Source: CBDHDJ01 sp965261645 (GTDB taxonomy: Bacteria; Pseudomonadota; Alphaproteobacteria; SHVV01). Taken from it: a stretch of 64,000 bases of DNA. Made by a program: the position numbers and the translations under genes. The notes below the pieces were generated by a model. It worked only from the letters and a program-made list of their open reading frames with translations. It did no database searches and had not been told where the DNA came from. Positions within the stretch are counted from its first letter, which is position 1. Every line of letters starts with the position of its first letter. Location of the stretch: assembly GCA_965261645.1 (NCBI GenBank), contig CBDHDJ010000004.1, forward strand, positions 1,736,001-1,800,000. The letters are read 5' to 3'. This document shows, one piece after another, positions 53,988 to 64,000 of the stretch.

Positions 53988-54833
53988 ATGGACGGCAAGC
54001 TGTGCATCGTCACCGGCGCCACGGACGGAATCGGCCGAGTCACGGCACGGGTACTGGCGGAGAGGGGGGCCGAAGTCGTACTCGTCGGGCGGACCGCGGA
54101 CAAGGGCGCGGAGGTCTGCGAGGCGATCCGGCGGTCTTCGCGCAACGGCCGGGTGCGCTTCGAGCAGGCCGATCTCTCTAGCCAAGCCGAGATCCGAGCA
54201 CTGGTGGAGCGCCTTACCGCGGGCAGCGCGGCGATCGATGTTCTCGTCAACAACGTGGGCGCCGTTTTCACCGACCGTCGCGAGAGCGTCGACGGGATCG
54301 AGATGACTTTCGCGCTCAACCATCTAGGCTATTTTCTGCTGACCGGGCTGTTGCTAGAGCGCCTGCAGGCGAACGGCGGCGGGCGCATCGTCAATGTCGC
54401 CTCCGAGGCCCATCGCGGCGCGCGGATGGACCTGGAGGACCCGCAGGGGAGGAAGCGCTATAGCGGTTGGCGCACCTACCGGCGGAGTAAGCTCGCCAAC
54501 ATTCTCTTCACCTATCGCCTCGCGGCGCTGCTAGTGGATAGGTCGGTCACGGTGAACTGCCTACACCCCGGTTTCGTCGCCAGCAGGTTCGGCCACAACA
54601 ATGGCTGGCTCTTCGTCGCGGCGCTAAAAGCTGCGATGCGGTTGTCTGCGATCGACACCGAGGCCGGCGCACGCACCAGTGTCCATCTTGCGACGAGCGC
54701 CGATGTAGCGGGCGTGTCTGGCCGCTATTTCGACGAGTGCCGCGCGACTGCGAGTTCACCCGCCTCTCACGATGAGGAAGTCGGTCGGCGACTGTGGGAC
54801 ATGAGTGAGAGCCTAACAGGCCACCGCTACTGA
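53988..54833 (+). CDS. SDR oxidoreductase (retinol-dehydrogenase-like)
   Basis: The 281-residue protein has the Rossmann motif TGATDGIG (residues 10-17), NNVG, and the catalytic YRRSK with a conserved serine in VNVASEAHRG. The pattern HPGFVASRFG is typical of retinol dehydrogenase and WW-oxidoreductase-like SDRs. An in-frame GTG at 53985 adds one residue; the ATG at 53988 is preferred. It lies between the broken methyltransferase and IS remnants, and no operon partner is apparent. Confidence 0.85.
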   Translation: MDGKLCIVTGATDGIGRVTARVLAERGAEVVLVGRTADKGAEVCEAIRRSSRNGRVRFEQADLSSQAEIRALVERLTAGSAAIDVLVNNVGAVFTDRRESVDGIEMTFALNHLGYFLLTGLLLERLQANGGGRIVNVASEAHRGARMDLEDPQGRKRYSGWRTYRRSKLANILFTYRLAALLVDRSVTVNCLHPGFVASRFGHNNGWLFVAALKAAMRLSAIDTEAGARTSVHLATSADVAGVSGRYFDECRATASSPASHDEEVGRRLWDMSESLTGHRY

Positions 54834-54937
54834 CCGTGCGTCACTTTGATTAAGGGATTTATATCGGATAGTGCCGAGCGGCCATGCCGGTCGTGGTCCG
54901 GCCATTGCTTCTTCGTTACGGCCGGCGCCGCAATGAA

Positions 54938-55146
54938 AATGGATCGTTTACCGGCCCTGGCAGTGGATCGAACCTCCGGTCGTCAGGAAACGGATCGTAC
55001 CTGTACTTCCCCCGCGACACCGGATGACCGCCGTTGCCCCACTTGTTGTTAAGCGTGCAACATTGATGGAGTGGACGCCTCCTCCCGACGGCATCGCAGT
55101 GTGCCAAGGTGGTGGCGTGACCAACCCCCGGAGGAGGAGGCGTCCA
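54938..55146. repeat. Insertion-sequence end remnants: triple repeat and 14-base inverted repeat
   Basis: Three direct repeats of GGATCG-x-ACC lie at 54941, 54965 and 54992, spaced about 25 bases like the repeated binding sites of IS21 ends. Next to them TGGACGCCTCCTCC (55072-55085) pairs with GGAGGAGGCGTCCA (55133-55146), overlapping an ATG whose gene is cut by IS1182 after a few codons. They appear to be left-overs of two older elements. No coding sequence is seen in 54834-55159. Confidence 0.45.
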
Positions 55147-55159
55147 TGGAACAGGTTAG

Positions 55160-56603
55160 CAGCCCGTTGATTAAGTCGGCGCCGTCTGATTCTCTGGTTC
55201 CCTGATTTGCAGGGGGATTTGCCGATGGCGATGGGACGGCAGAAGGATGGTCAGGGGGACCTGATGGTGAGCTGGTCGGAGATGCCGCGCTCTCCGGGTC
55301 ATGTGTTTTATGACCGCTTGCAGTCGGTGCTGATCGAGGGCGGCTTCGACGCCTTTGCCGAGGCGAGCTGCCGGCCTTATTACGCGGTCCGGATGGGCGC
55401 GCCCTCGGTGCCGCCCGGGCGCTATTTCCGGATGCACCTGGTGGGCTACTTTGAGGGCATCGACAGCGAGCGCGGTCTGGAGTGGCGCTGCTCGGACTCG
55501 CTTTCGCTGCGGGCGTTCCTGCGACTGGGGAGCCGTGATCGGGTACCGGACCATTCCTGGCTGTCACGGAGCCGCACGCGCCTGCCCCATGAAGTCCACG
55601 CGGCGGTCTTCGACTGGGTTCTGGTGCTGATCGCCGAGGCGGGGCTGATCAAGGGCGAGCGCATCGGCGTCGATGCCTCGACCATGGAGGCCAACGCGGC
55701 GCTGCGGAACATCGTGCGGCGCGACAACGGCGAAGGCTACCGGGAGATGCTGGAGCGCCTGGCCCGGGAAAGCGGGGTCGAGACACCCACGGCCGAGGAC
55801 CTGGCGCGTCTGGACCGGAAGCGCAAGGGCAAGAAGCTTTCCAACACGGATTGGGTTTCGAAGAGCGACCCCGAGTCCAAGATCGCCAAGATGAAGGACG
55901 GCACGACGCATCTGGCCTACAAGCCCGAGCACGCGGTGGATCTGGACACCGGCGCGGTGGTGGCGGCCGAGCTGCACCCGGCCGATGAGGGCGACACCAC
56001 GACGCTTTCCAAGACCCTGGCGAAGGCCGAGGCAAACCTCGAGGCGGTGGATGCGGCACCGACGTCGGAGGACCCGGCCGAATGCGTCGCCGACAAAGGT
56101 TATCACTCACGGGCAGTCTTGAGGGCTCTGAACGACAGTCCCTGGAAGACCCGGATCGCGGCGCCCAAGCAGACCGGCTTTTCGCGCTGGCACGGTGATG
56201 AGGCGGCGCGGCGCGCGGTCACCAATAACCGTGCGCGGCTCAAGTCCGGGGTCGCCCGCGAGGCCTTCAAGCTGCGCGCCGAGATCGTCGAGCGCTGCTT
56301 TGCCCACAACCTCGATCGTGGCGGCATGCGACGAACCTGGCTGCGCGGGCGAGAGAATGTGCACAAGCGATACCTGCTCCACGTCGCCGGCCACAATCTA
56401 TCGTTACTGATGCGCCAGCTCATCGGCGCCGGCACCCCGCGGGAGGCCGTGGCGGGCGGATATGGCGGTATTTTCGTTCTGCTCACGCCCACCGGGGCCA
56501 TGCTGGTGGCACGGGGGGGCTCGCAAAGCGGCCAGACGGCTTTCGCCGCCGCATTCCTCATCTGGGAGTGAGAGCCGGAAAAAGCCACTTAATCAACGGG
56601 CTG
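55160..56603 (+). mobile_element. IS1182-family insertion sequence, copy 2
   Basis: Ends CAGCCCGTTGATTAAGT (55160) and its complement (to 56603) bound 1444 bases, equal to copy 1. The flanks are TTAG (55156-55159) and TTAA (56604-56607), so the 4-base duplication has one mismatch. It truncates a reading frame beginning MEQV at 55146. The 238 bases behind it hold no supported gene. Confidence 0.9.
55225..56571 (+). CDS. IS1182-family transposase, copy 2
   Basis: The 448-residue protein has the same motifs as copy 1, with single changes including YAVRMGAPS for YAARMGAPS, EDLARLDRK for EDLAPLDRK and DPESKI for DPEAKI. All DDE residues are kept, so it could be active. Confidence 0.92.
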   Translation: MAMGRQKDGQGDLMVSWSEMPRSPGHVFYDRLQSVLIEGGFDAFAEASCRPYYAVRMGAPSVPPGRYFRMHLVGYFEGIDSERGLEWRCSDSLSLRAFLRLGSRDRVPDHSWLSRSRTRLPHEVHAAVFDWVLVLIAEAGLIKGERIGVDASTMEANAALRNIVRRDNGEGYREMLERLARESGVETPTAEDLARLDRKRKGKKLSNTDWVSKSDPESKIAKMKDGTTHLAYKPEHAVDLDTGAVVAAELHPADEGDTTTLSKTLAKAEANLEAVDAAPTSEDPAECVADKGYHSRAVLRALNDSPWKTRIAAPKQTGFSRWHGDEAARRAVTNNRARLKSGVAREAFKLRAEIVERCFAHNLDRGGMRRTWLRGRENVHKRYLLHVAGHNLSLLMRQLIGAGTPREAVAGGYGGIFVLLTPTGAMLVARGGSQSGQTAFAAAFLIWE

Positions 56604-56841
56604 TTAAGCGCATCGAACGCAGCGGGGCTAATGGTGCCGATCCTCCGTCCGGGCGGGGCCCGGACATGTTCGCGACCTGCTTCGAGCACAGCGGACATCA
56701 CTCCCTGTCTCCAAGGCGGATCGTCCAAGAATTGCTTGTGAAGTCTCGCTTGTTCTTGATCCAACTGTGGAGTCGACTGTGGATTTCCGACATAAGGTTA
56801 TGGTAATAATGACGTTATAACAATCGGTTATACACTAAGGG

Positions 56842-56930
56842 TGGCGGAGGGGGTGGGATTCGAACCCACGGTACCCAGAAGGTACAACGGTTTTCGAGAC
56901 CGCCCCGTTCGACCACTCCGGCACCCCTCC
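56842..56930 (-). tRNA. tRNA-Ser (anticodon CGA)
   Basis: The minus strand begins GGAGGGGTGCCGGAGTGG and folds as a serine tRNA. Acceptor stem GGAGGGG pairs with the 3' CCCCTCC, then a G discriminator and an encoded CCA (56842-56844). The anticodon loop reads CTCGAAA with anticodon CGA. A long class II variable arm and T-loop TTCGAAT are present. It is part of the core block; an IS256 element now lies between it and rplU. Confidence 0.93.
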
Positions 56931-57069
56931 GCAGGCCACGCCTTCCATAGCCCACCCGACAGCGGCTGACTAGCCCCAGGCGCGGCCTGCGGGCCTATCA
57001 GGGGGGTGCAATGCCAAGCCGCGAAGAGCCCCCTTCGTCAAGGACTTCGGGTACGCTGAAATGGGGGCG

Positions 57070-58518
57070 GATCGTGTCCCGGCGCGTGGTGTAAGAGCGT
57101 TGCGCTCTACGCGGCTCCCGGCGGGTAGGGCCGGGACGTTCAGGCTGCCACGGTGGGCAGCGTGATGGGGACACCATCGCTCAGCGGAGCGATTGATTCC
57201 AGCGTCATGTATCTCCTTGAGACGGCCCACTCATCGTTCTGCTCGAGAAGGATAGCGCCGACGAGCCGTGTGATGGCGGCTTCGTTGGGAAAGATACCGA
57301 CGACGTTGGTGCGGCGCTTGACCTCGGCATGGAGACGTTCGATCGGGTTTGTGGAGTGCAATTTCTGGCGGTGCTCCTTGGGGAAAGTCATGTAGGCGAG
57401 GACGTCGTGCTCGGCTTCGTCCATGAGAACTGCCAGCTTGGGCACCTTGGGCCTGAGCTGGTCGGCGACCTGACGCCACTGGGCCTTCGCGCTGTCGGCG
57501 TCCTCCTGGGCGAAGGCGGTGGCGACGAAGGCGGAGACGACGCGCCGGCCCTGGCGGCCGGCATGGGCCAGCAGGTTGCGGGCGAAGTGCACGCGGCAGC
57601 GCTGCCATGTGGCGCCGAGGATCCGGGTCGCGGCGGCCTTCAGGCCCTTGTGGTCGTCGGAGATCACCAGCTTCACGCCGCGCAGCCCGCGCCGGGCCAG
57701 CGAGCGCAGGAACTCGGTCCAGAAGGTCTCGGCCTCCGACGCGCCGATCGCCACGCCCAGGACCTCGCGGCGGCCTTGGTCCTTGACGGCCACAGCCACG
57801 GTCACCGCGACCGAGACGATGCGTCCGGTCTGGCGCACCTTCACGTAGGTGGCGTCGAGCCACAGATAGGGCCAGTCGCCCTCCAGCGGTCGATCGAGGA
57901 AGCCGTTGACCTTATCGTCGATCTCGCCGCACAGCCTGGAGACCTGGCTCTTGGAGGCGCCCGACATCCCCATCGCCTGAACCAGATCGTCGACCGAGCG
58001 GGTCGACACCCCCTGGATGTAGGCCTCCTGGATCACCGCAGCCAGCGCCTTCTCGGCCATCCGCCGCGGCTCCAGGAAGCCCGGGAAGTGGCTTCCCTTC
58101 CTCAGCTTCGGGATCTTCAGCTCCACCGTGCCGGCCCGCGTCTCCCAGGACCGGTCGCGGTAGCCGTTGCGGTGGGTGATACGATCCGCCGAGCGCTCGC
58201 CGTGCCCGGCGCCGGTCAGGCCCTCAACCTCCAGTGCCATCAGCCGCTCGGCCGTGAAGCCGATCATCTCGCGAAGCAGATCGGCATCGGAGCTCTTCTC
58301 CAAAAGCGCGCGCAGGGTCATCATGTCCTGGGTCATCGTGGTTCTCCTTCGGGTCAGGTTGGTTTGCACTAGCCCAACCCTAAACCGGAACCGCGATGGC
58401 CTCCGCTGTGGATAGCCGGCTTGCCTACGCCAGACTCTCGGCGGTCGCTACGGCAAGCCGCCTACCCACAGCTAACAGAGGCTCCAACAACTCCTACACC
58501 ACGTCCTGGGACACGACC
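57070..58518 (-). mobile_element. IS256-family insertion sequence, element 2
   Basis: Ends GATCGTGTCCCGG (57070) and GGTCGTGTCCCAGG (complement, ending 58518) continue inward as CGTGGTGTA on both sides. An 8-base direct repeat TGGGGGCG flanks it (57062-57069 and 58519-58526). The 1449-base element interrupts the tRNA-Ser to rplU gap, 30 bases upstream of the rplU -35 box. Confidence 0.93.
57140..58336 (-). CDS. IS256-family (mutator-type) transposase 2
   Basis: The 398-residue protein starts at [20 protein letters not shown] after GAAGGAGAACCACG; 11 extra in-frame residues lie upstream. The DDE core is Asp in [13 protein letters not shown], Asp in [13 protein letters not shown] and Glu in [28 protein letters not shown] is the conserved CxxH region. 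This is the more common IS256 subgroup and only distantly related to element 1. Confidence 0.94.
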   Translation of the reverse strand: MTQDMMTLRALLEKSSDADLLREMIGFTAERLMALEVEGLTGAGHGERSADRITHRNGYRDRSWETRAGTVELKIPKLRKGSHFPGFLEPRRMAEKALAAVIQEAYIQGVSTRSVDDLVQAMGMSGASKSQVSRLCGEIDDKVNGFLDRPLEGDWPYLWLDATYVKVRQTGRIVSVAVTVAVAVKDQGRREVLGVAIGASEAETFWTEFLRSLARRGLRGVKLVISDDHKGLKAAATRILGATWQRCRVHFARNLLAHAGRQGRRVVSAFVATAFAQEDADSAKAQWRQVADQLRPKVPKLAVLMDEAEHDVLAYMTFPKEHRQKLHSTNPIERLHAEVKRRTNVVGIFPNEAAITRLVGAILLEQNDEWAVSRRYMTLESIAPLSDGVPITLPTVAA

Positions 58519-58556
58519 TGGGGGCGTGAGTGACCGCCCAAATCGTCCTAATATCG

Positions 58557-58584
58557 TTGACACAAAAAGGGCGTAGGCTATAGT
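58557..58584 (+). promoter_or_regulatory. rplU promoter
   Basis: TTGACA (58557-58562) and TATAGT (58579-58584) are separated by 16 bases, a near-consensus sigma-70 promoter, about 70 bases before the rplU start. It was left intact by the upstream IS256 insertion. Confidence 0.8.
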
Positions 58585-58651
58585 CCGCGCTCTTTGAACG
58601 GTCCCGCGGGCGCCCGCGCCGGGGACGGGTTCTCTGCAGGCGCGAACGGTC

Positions 58652-59350
58652 ATGTATGCGGTCATCAGGACAGGCGGCAAGCAATACCGGGTGACGGAAA
58701 ACGACGTCATTCAGGTGGAGAAATTGACCGCCGAGAAAGGTTCAGTCGTCGAGCTCGCCGACGTGATGATGATCGGTGATGGCGGCAAGACGACCGTCGG
58801 CGCGCCTTTGGTCGCCGGCGCCAAAGTGATCGCCGACGTGGTCGATCAGGTGCGCGCGGCCAAGATCCTCGTCTTCAAGAAGAAACGGCGCAAGAACTAC
58901 CGCCGCCTCCGTGGCCACCGGCAGGACCTCACGGTCCTGCGCATCACAGATATCCTGCCGGACGGTAAGAAAAAGGCGGCCCAGATAGCGGCCAAGCCAC
59001 AACCCGAGGAAGCCCCGGCTGCCGAAGAGGCCGCCGAAGTGACCCAGGTGCCCGCGGCGGAGCCGCCAGCCCAGGCGCCGGCCGTCGAGCCGGAAGCCGC
59101 AGCGCCTGCACCACCGGAGACTGTGGCGCCCGCAGCGGCGGAGACTGAGGCGCCCGCAGCGGCGGAGCCTGAGGAACCCGAAGCCAAGGCGCCGCGCAAG
59201 AAAACGGCCAAACCGAAGGCCAAGGCGAAGGCGGCGGCCAAGCCCAAAGCGGCCAAGGACGAGGGTGCCGCCGCCAAGGGCAAAGCGGCGACGGCGAAAC
59301 GCGGCACCAAAGCGCCCTCGTCCAGGAAGCGTTCCGAAGAGAAAGACTGA
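58652..59350 (+). CDS. rplU: 50S ribosomal protein L21 with long C-terminal tail
   Basis: Residues 1-103 are L21 ([43 protein letters not shown]). A tail of about 125 residues follows, rich in Ala, Pro, Glu then Lys ([18 protein letters not shown]), which reads like a histone H1-type disordered, nucleic-acid-binding extension. The normal protein ends near residue 103. The tail may be a genuine lineage feature, as some alphaproteobacteria have it. The stop overlaps the rpmA start by one base. Confidence 0.95.
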   Translation: MYAVIRTGGKQYRVTENDVIQVEKLTAEKGSVVELADVMMIGDGGKTTVGAPLVAGAKVIADVVDQVRAAKILVFKKKRRKNYRRLRGHRQDLTVLRITDILPDGKKKAAQIAAKPQPEEAPAAEEAAEVTQVPAAEPPAQAPAVEPEAAAPAPPETVAPAAAETEAPAAAEPEEPEAKAPRKKTAKPKAKAKAAAKPKAAKDEGAAAKGKAATAKRGTKAPSSRKRSEEKD

Positions 59351-59613
59351 TGGCCCACAAGAAAGCAGGCGGCTCGTCCCGGAACGGGCGCGATTCCATC
59401 GGCCGGCGGCTCGGCATCAAGAAATATGGCGGCGAGGCCGTGATCCCGGGCAACATCATCGTCCGCCAGCGCGGCACGAAATGGTATCCCGGCAACAACG
59501 TCGGACTCGGCAAGGATCACACGATCTTCGCGCTGACCGAAGGCAAGGTGCGTTTCGACCGGAAGGGCCGTGGCGGATCACGGACCGTCGTATCGGTCGA
59601 TCCGAGCGGGTAA
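59350..59613 (+). CDS. rpmA: 50S ribosomal protein L27
   Basis: The 87-residue protein has the complete L27 signature: [36 protein letters not shown] and [19 protein letters not shown]. It belongs to the peptidyl transferase region of the large subunit. Its start is translationally coupled to rplU (the A of TGA is the first base of ATG). A terminator follows 25 bases after the stop. Confidence 0.97.
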   Translation: MAHKKAGGSSRNGRDSIGRRLGIKKYGGEAVIPGNIIVRQRGTKWYPGNNVGLGKDHTIFALTEGKVRFDRKGRGGSRTVVSVDPSG

Positions 59614-59638
59614 ACCGCCCCGCCGTTTGGGGGCACTA

Positions 59639-59664
59639 GGGGAATGGCGAGCCATTCCCCTTTT
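59639..59664 (+). terminator. Intrinsic terminator after rpmA
   Basis: GGGGAATGGC-GA-GCCATTCCCC is followed by TTTTGC. It separates rplU-rpmA from obgE, although read-through is common in this operon. Confidence 0.85.
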
Positions 59665-59692
59665 GCATAAGCTGAGCCAGGGGCCCGGCTGA

Positions 59693-61863
<2,171 letters not shown>

Positions 61864-61887
61864 ACCGCCAGCTTTAGGAACGGGACG

Positions 61888-63177
61888 ATGAGCGCGTCCA
61901 TACCCGCCGAGACCGCGGACCAGGCAAGCGATCTCCACACCGTCATGACGGCGCTCGGCCGCGAGGCCCGCGCCGCCGCCGCGGTGCTCGCTCTGGCTTC
62001 GACCGAGGCCAAGAACGCGGCGCTCCGGGCGGCGGCGGCGGCGCTGCGCGCCAACTCAGTGGCGCTCCTCGCGGCCAACGGGCGCGATCTCGCTTCGGCC
62101 GAGGGCCTCACGAGCGCGCTGCGTGACCGCTTGATGCTCAACGACGATCGCATCGCCGCGATGGCGCGGGGCCTCGAGGACATCGCCGAGCTTGCCGACC
62201 CCGTGGGCGATGTTCTGGCCGAATGGTCCCGGCCCAACGGCCTCACCATCAGCCGCGTGCGAGTTCCCCTCGGGGTCGTCGGCATCATTTACGAATCGCG
62301 TCCCAATGTGACCGCGGACGCCGGCGGCCTGTGCCTGAAATCAGCCAATGCGGCGATCCTGCGCGGCGGCTCGGAGAGCTTTCACTCCTCCCAGGCGATC
62401 CACACCTGCTTGCAGCACGGCCTGAAGATGACGGGGCTACCCGAGGCGGCGGTCCAACTCGTGCCGACCCGGGATCGGGCGGCGGTGGGGGAAATGCTGC
62501 GCCTGACCGATGACATCGACATCATCGTGCCCCGCGGCGGCCAATCATTGATCGAGCGCGTGCGAGCCGAAAGCCGCATCCCGGTGATCGCCCACCTCAC
62601 CGGCAATTGCCACACCTATGTCGATGGCGCGGCCGATCTCGAGATGGCGCGCAAGATCGTGCTCAATGCCAAGATGCGCCGCACCGGCGTCTGTGGCGCC
62701 ACCGAAACCCTGCTCGTCGACCGCGCGATTGCCGAGCGGTGCGTGCCGCCCCTGGTCGACGATCTCATCGAGGCGGGTTGCGAGGTGCGCGGCGATGAGG
62801 CGGTGCAGGCCCTCGATGCCCGCGTCCGTCCCGCCAGCGAGGAGGACTGGGATACCGAGTACCTCGATGCCATTCTCGCCGTCAAAGTGGTGGACGGCGC
62901 CGAGGGCGCCATCGCGCATATCGCGCGCCACGGCTCGAGCCACACCGAATGCATCATCACCGCTGACGAAGCCGCGGCCGATCTCTTTCTCAACCGGGTC
63001 GACAGCGCCATCGTGCTGCACAACGCCTCGACCCAGTTCGCCGACGGTGGCGAGTTCGGCATGGGTGCCGAGATCGGCATCTCCACCGGCAAGCTCCACG
63101 CCCGCGGTCCGGTGGGCGTCGAGCAGCTCACCAGCTTCAAATACGTCGTCCGCGGCACGGGTCAGGTGCGACCCTGA
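61888..63177 (+). CDS. proA: Gamma-glutamyl phosphate reductase
   Basis: The 429-residue protein is an aldehyde-dehydrogenase-fold enzyme with [19 protein letters not shown], the catalytic Cys in [16 protein letters not shown], and the substrate-binding [20 protein letters not shown]. It converts glutamyl 5-phosphate to glutamate semialdehyde. Its stop overlaps the presumed nadD start by two bases (CTGA). Confidence 0.96.
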   Translation: MSASIPAETADQASDLHTVMTALGREARAAAAVLALASTEAKNAALRAAAAALRANSVALLAANGRDLASAEGLTSALRDRLMLNDDRIAAMARGLEDIAELADPVGDVLAEWSRPNGLTISRVRVPLGVVGIIYESRPNVTADAGGLCLKSANAAILRGGSESFHSSQAIHTCLQHGLKMTGLPEAAVQLVPTRDRAAVGEMLRLTDDIDIIVPRGGQSLIERVRAESRIPVIAHLTGNCHTYVDGAADLEMARKIVLNAKMRRTGVCGATETLLVDRAIAERCVPPLVDDLIEAGCEVRGDEAVQALDARVRPASEEDWDTEYLDAILAVKVVDGAEGAIAHIARHGSSHTECIITADEAAADLFLNRVDSAIVLHNASTQFADGGEFGMGAEIGISTGKLHARGPVGVEQLTSFKYVVRGTGQVRP

Positions 63178-63815
63178 GCAAAGCGGAACCGGCTCGGAAC
63201 ACGCCCGGGCGCCGGCGCAAGGAGCGGACCGGGCGCCGCATCGGCCTTCTCGGCGGATCATTCAACCCGGCGCACAAGGGCCATGTGCGCATCAGCGAGC
63301 TCGCGCTCGAGCTGCTCAAACTCGACCAGGTGTGGTGGCTGGTCTCACCGCAGAACCCGTTGAAGGCGGAGACTGACATGGCGCCCTACGCCCGGCGGCT
63401 TCGCGCGGCACGCGCCCTCGCGCACCATCCGCAGATCCGCGTGAGCGAATACGAACGGCGCCTTGGCACCCGCTACACCGCCGACACCCTGGCCGCGCTC
63501 GCCCAGCGCCGGCCCAACACGCGCTTCGTCTGGATCATGGGCGCCGACAATCTCGAGGAGATCGTGCGCTGGCGCCACTGGACGCGCATCTTCAAGACCG
63601 TGCCCGTTGCAGTCTTCGACCGGCCCTCCTATTCTTTGCGGGCGCTCCGTGGCAAGGCGACACAGCGCTTTGGCGATGCGCGCATTGAGGCTCCGCGGGC
63701 GGCGGAGCTCGCCGATCATGCACCGCCGGCCTGGGTGTTTCTCGATGTCGCGCATGAACCGACCTCGGCCACCTCCCTGCGCGAAGCGGAGCGCGCCGGT
63801 CTGATTAACAGGTAG
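63174..63815 (+). CDS. nadD: Nicotinate-nucleotide adenylyltransferase
   Basis: The frame holds [16 protein letters not shown] near the N-terminus (the GxFDPxHxGH-type nucleotidyltransferase motif) and [15 protein letters not shown] near the C-terminus (the SxTxxR motif). The first ATG in frame (63285) is inside the protein and would remove the catalytic motif, so the real start is further up. Only a CTG at 63174, overlapping the proA stop, stands near a plausible start, giving 213 residues. It makes NaAD in NAD synthesis. Confidence 0.85.
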   Translation: MSKAEPARNTPGRRRKERTGRRIGLLGGSFNPAHKGHVRISELALELLKLDQVWWLVSPQNPLKAETDMAPYARRLRAARALAHHPQIRVSEYERRLGTRYTADTLAALAQRRPNTRFVWIMGADNLEEIVRWRHWTRIFKTVPVAVFDRPSYSLRALRGKATQRFGDARIEAPRAAELADHAPPAWVFLDVAHEPTSATSLREAERAGLINR

Positions 63816-63828
63816 GGAGAACGAAACC

Positions 63829-64000
63829 ATCACCGCTCGGCACCATGGCCCCCCATCGGTCGAGAGACTGCGCGCCGTCATCGAGGATTCGCTCGCCGAG
63901 GACAAGGCGCAGGACACCGTCGCGATCGAACTGGCCGGCAAGTCCACCATCGCGGATGTCATGGTCATCACGAGCGGCCGCTCGCAGCGTCACGTCGGCG
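63829..64000 (+). CDS. rsfS: Ribosomal silencing factor RsfS (partial, cut by window end)
   Basis: The frame reads VERLRAVIEDSLAEDKAQDT and IELAGKSTIADVMVITSGRS, the Iojap/RsfS family start. There is no ATG, GTG or TTG in frame upstream. The nearest reading starts at an ATC (63829) 8 bases after AGGGAG, or, if one C is missing from the C6 run (63849-63854), at the ATG at 63845. The order after nadD agrees with the usual alphaproteobacterial operon. Confidence 0.8.
   Translation, partial: MTARHHGPPSVERLRAVIEDSLAEDKAQDTVAIELAGKSTIADVMVITSGRSQRHVG

Noticed and set aside
36920..56603. Composite transposon bounded by the two IS1182 copies
   Set aside because: Copy 1 has its own perfect TTAA duplication, which shows it inserted alone.

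Overview
The window looks like a GC-rich alphaproteobacterial chromosome, probably Rhodospirillales-like. The main evidence is the core block at the right end (tRNA-Ser, rplU, rpmA, obgE, proB, proA, nadD, rsfS), an order I know from that class. It also fits the strong Shine-Dalgarno sites and the catabolic gene content. Three regions can be separated.

Region 1 (1-30.9 kb) is metabolic. It opens with a truncated B12-type TonB receptor under a cobalamin riboswitch. Next come an SDR and a three-component Rieske dioxygenase set (alpha, beta, ferredoxin reductase, convergent ferredoxin), preceded by the decayed tail of a second alpha subunit. A frameshifted cation/proton antiporter, a nitroreductase and a hyuA-hyuB-methyltransferase operon follow. 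Then come two TorT-like periplasmic binding proteins, peptide deformylase, an amidase, a heme-oxygenase-like diiron protein, an RbsC-like permease, a class III aminotransferase and an NTF2-like protein. The most striking block is 21.8-29.6 kb: seven tandem paralogues of the MhpD-type 2-keto-4-pentenoate hydratase family (one frameshifted) with two alpha/beta hydrolases, all on the minus strand and closely spaced. Together the genes suggest uptake and breakdown of an aromatic and/or nitrogen-containing compound: ring hydroxylation, amide or lactam opening, transamination, and C-C bond or enol hydration chemistry. No ring-cleavage dioxygenase and no ABC ATPase is present, so the pathway is incomplete here.

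Region 2 (30.95-58.5 kb) is dense in insertion sequences: IS5-type x2, IS630 x2, another IS5-family element, an IS1595-family element, IS1182 x2 plus a fragment, IS21, and IS256 x2, with remnants of IS1016-type and IS110-type elements. Terminal repeats and target duplications could be read for most of them, so several insertion histories can be reconstructed. The most unusual is a 2.5-kb IS1595-family element (33506-36015) inserted in the left end of the IS5-family element. It carries four small protein genes and a complete tRNA-Leu(UAG)-like gene with a very long variable arm. Between the insertion sequences lie a HEPN-motif protein, a MaoC hydratase and a PaaI-type thioesterase, a truncated type I secretion ABC protein, an NYN nuclease-like protein, a DUF2461 protein, an HNH endonuclease gene split by two nested insertions, a lytic-transglycosylase-like lipoprotein, a methyltransferase with an in-frame stop, and an SDR.

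Region 3 (58.5-64 kb) is core translation and proline/NAD biosynthesis. rplU has a clear promoter and a long Ala/Pro/Lys-rich tail. nadD and rsfS have no ATG/GTG/TTG start in the expected place. Several genes across the window carry single extra nucleotides. Whether these are true pseudogenes or consensus errors cannot be decided from the sequence alone.
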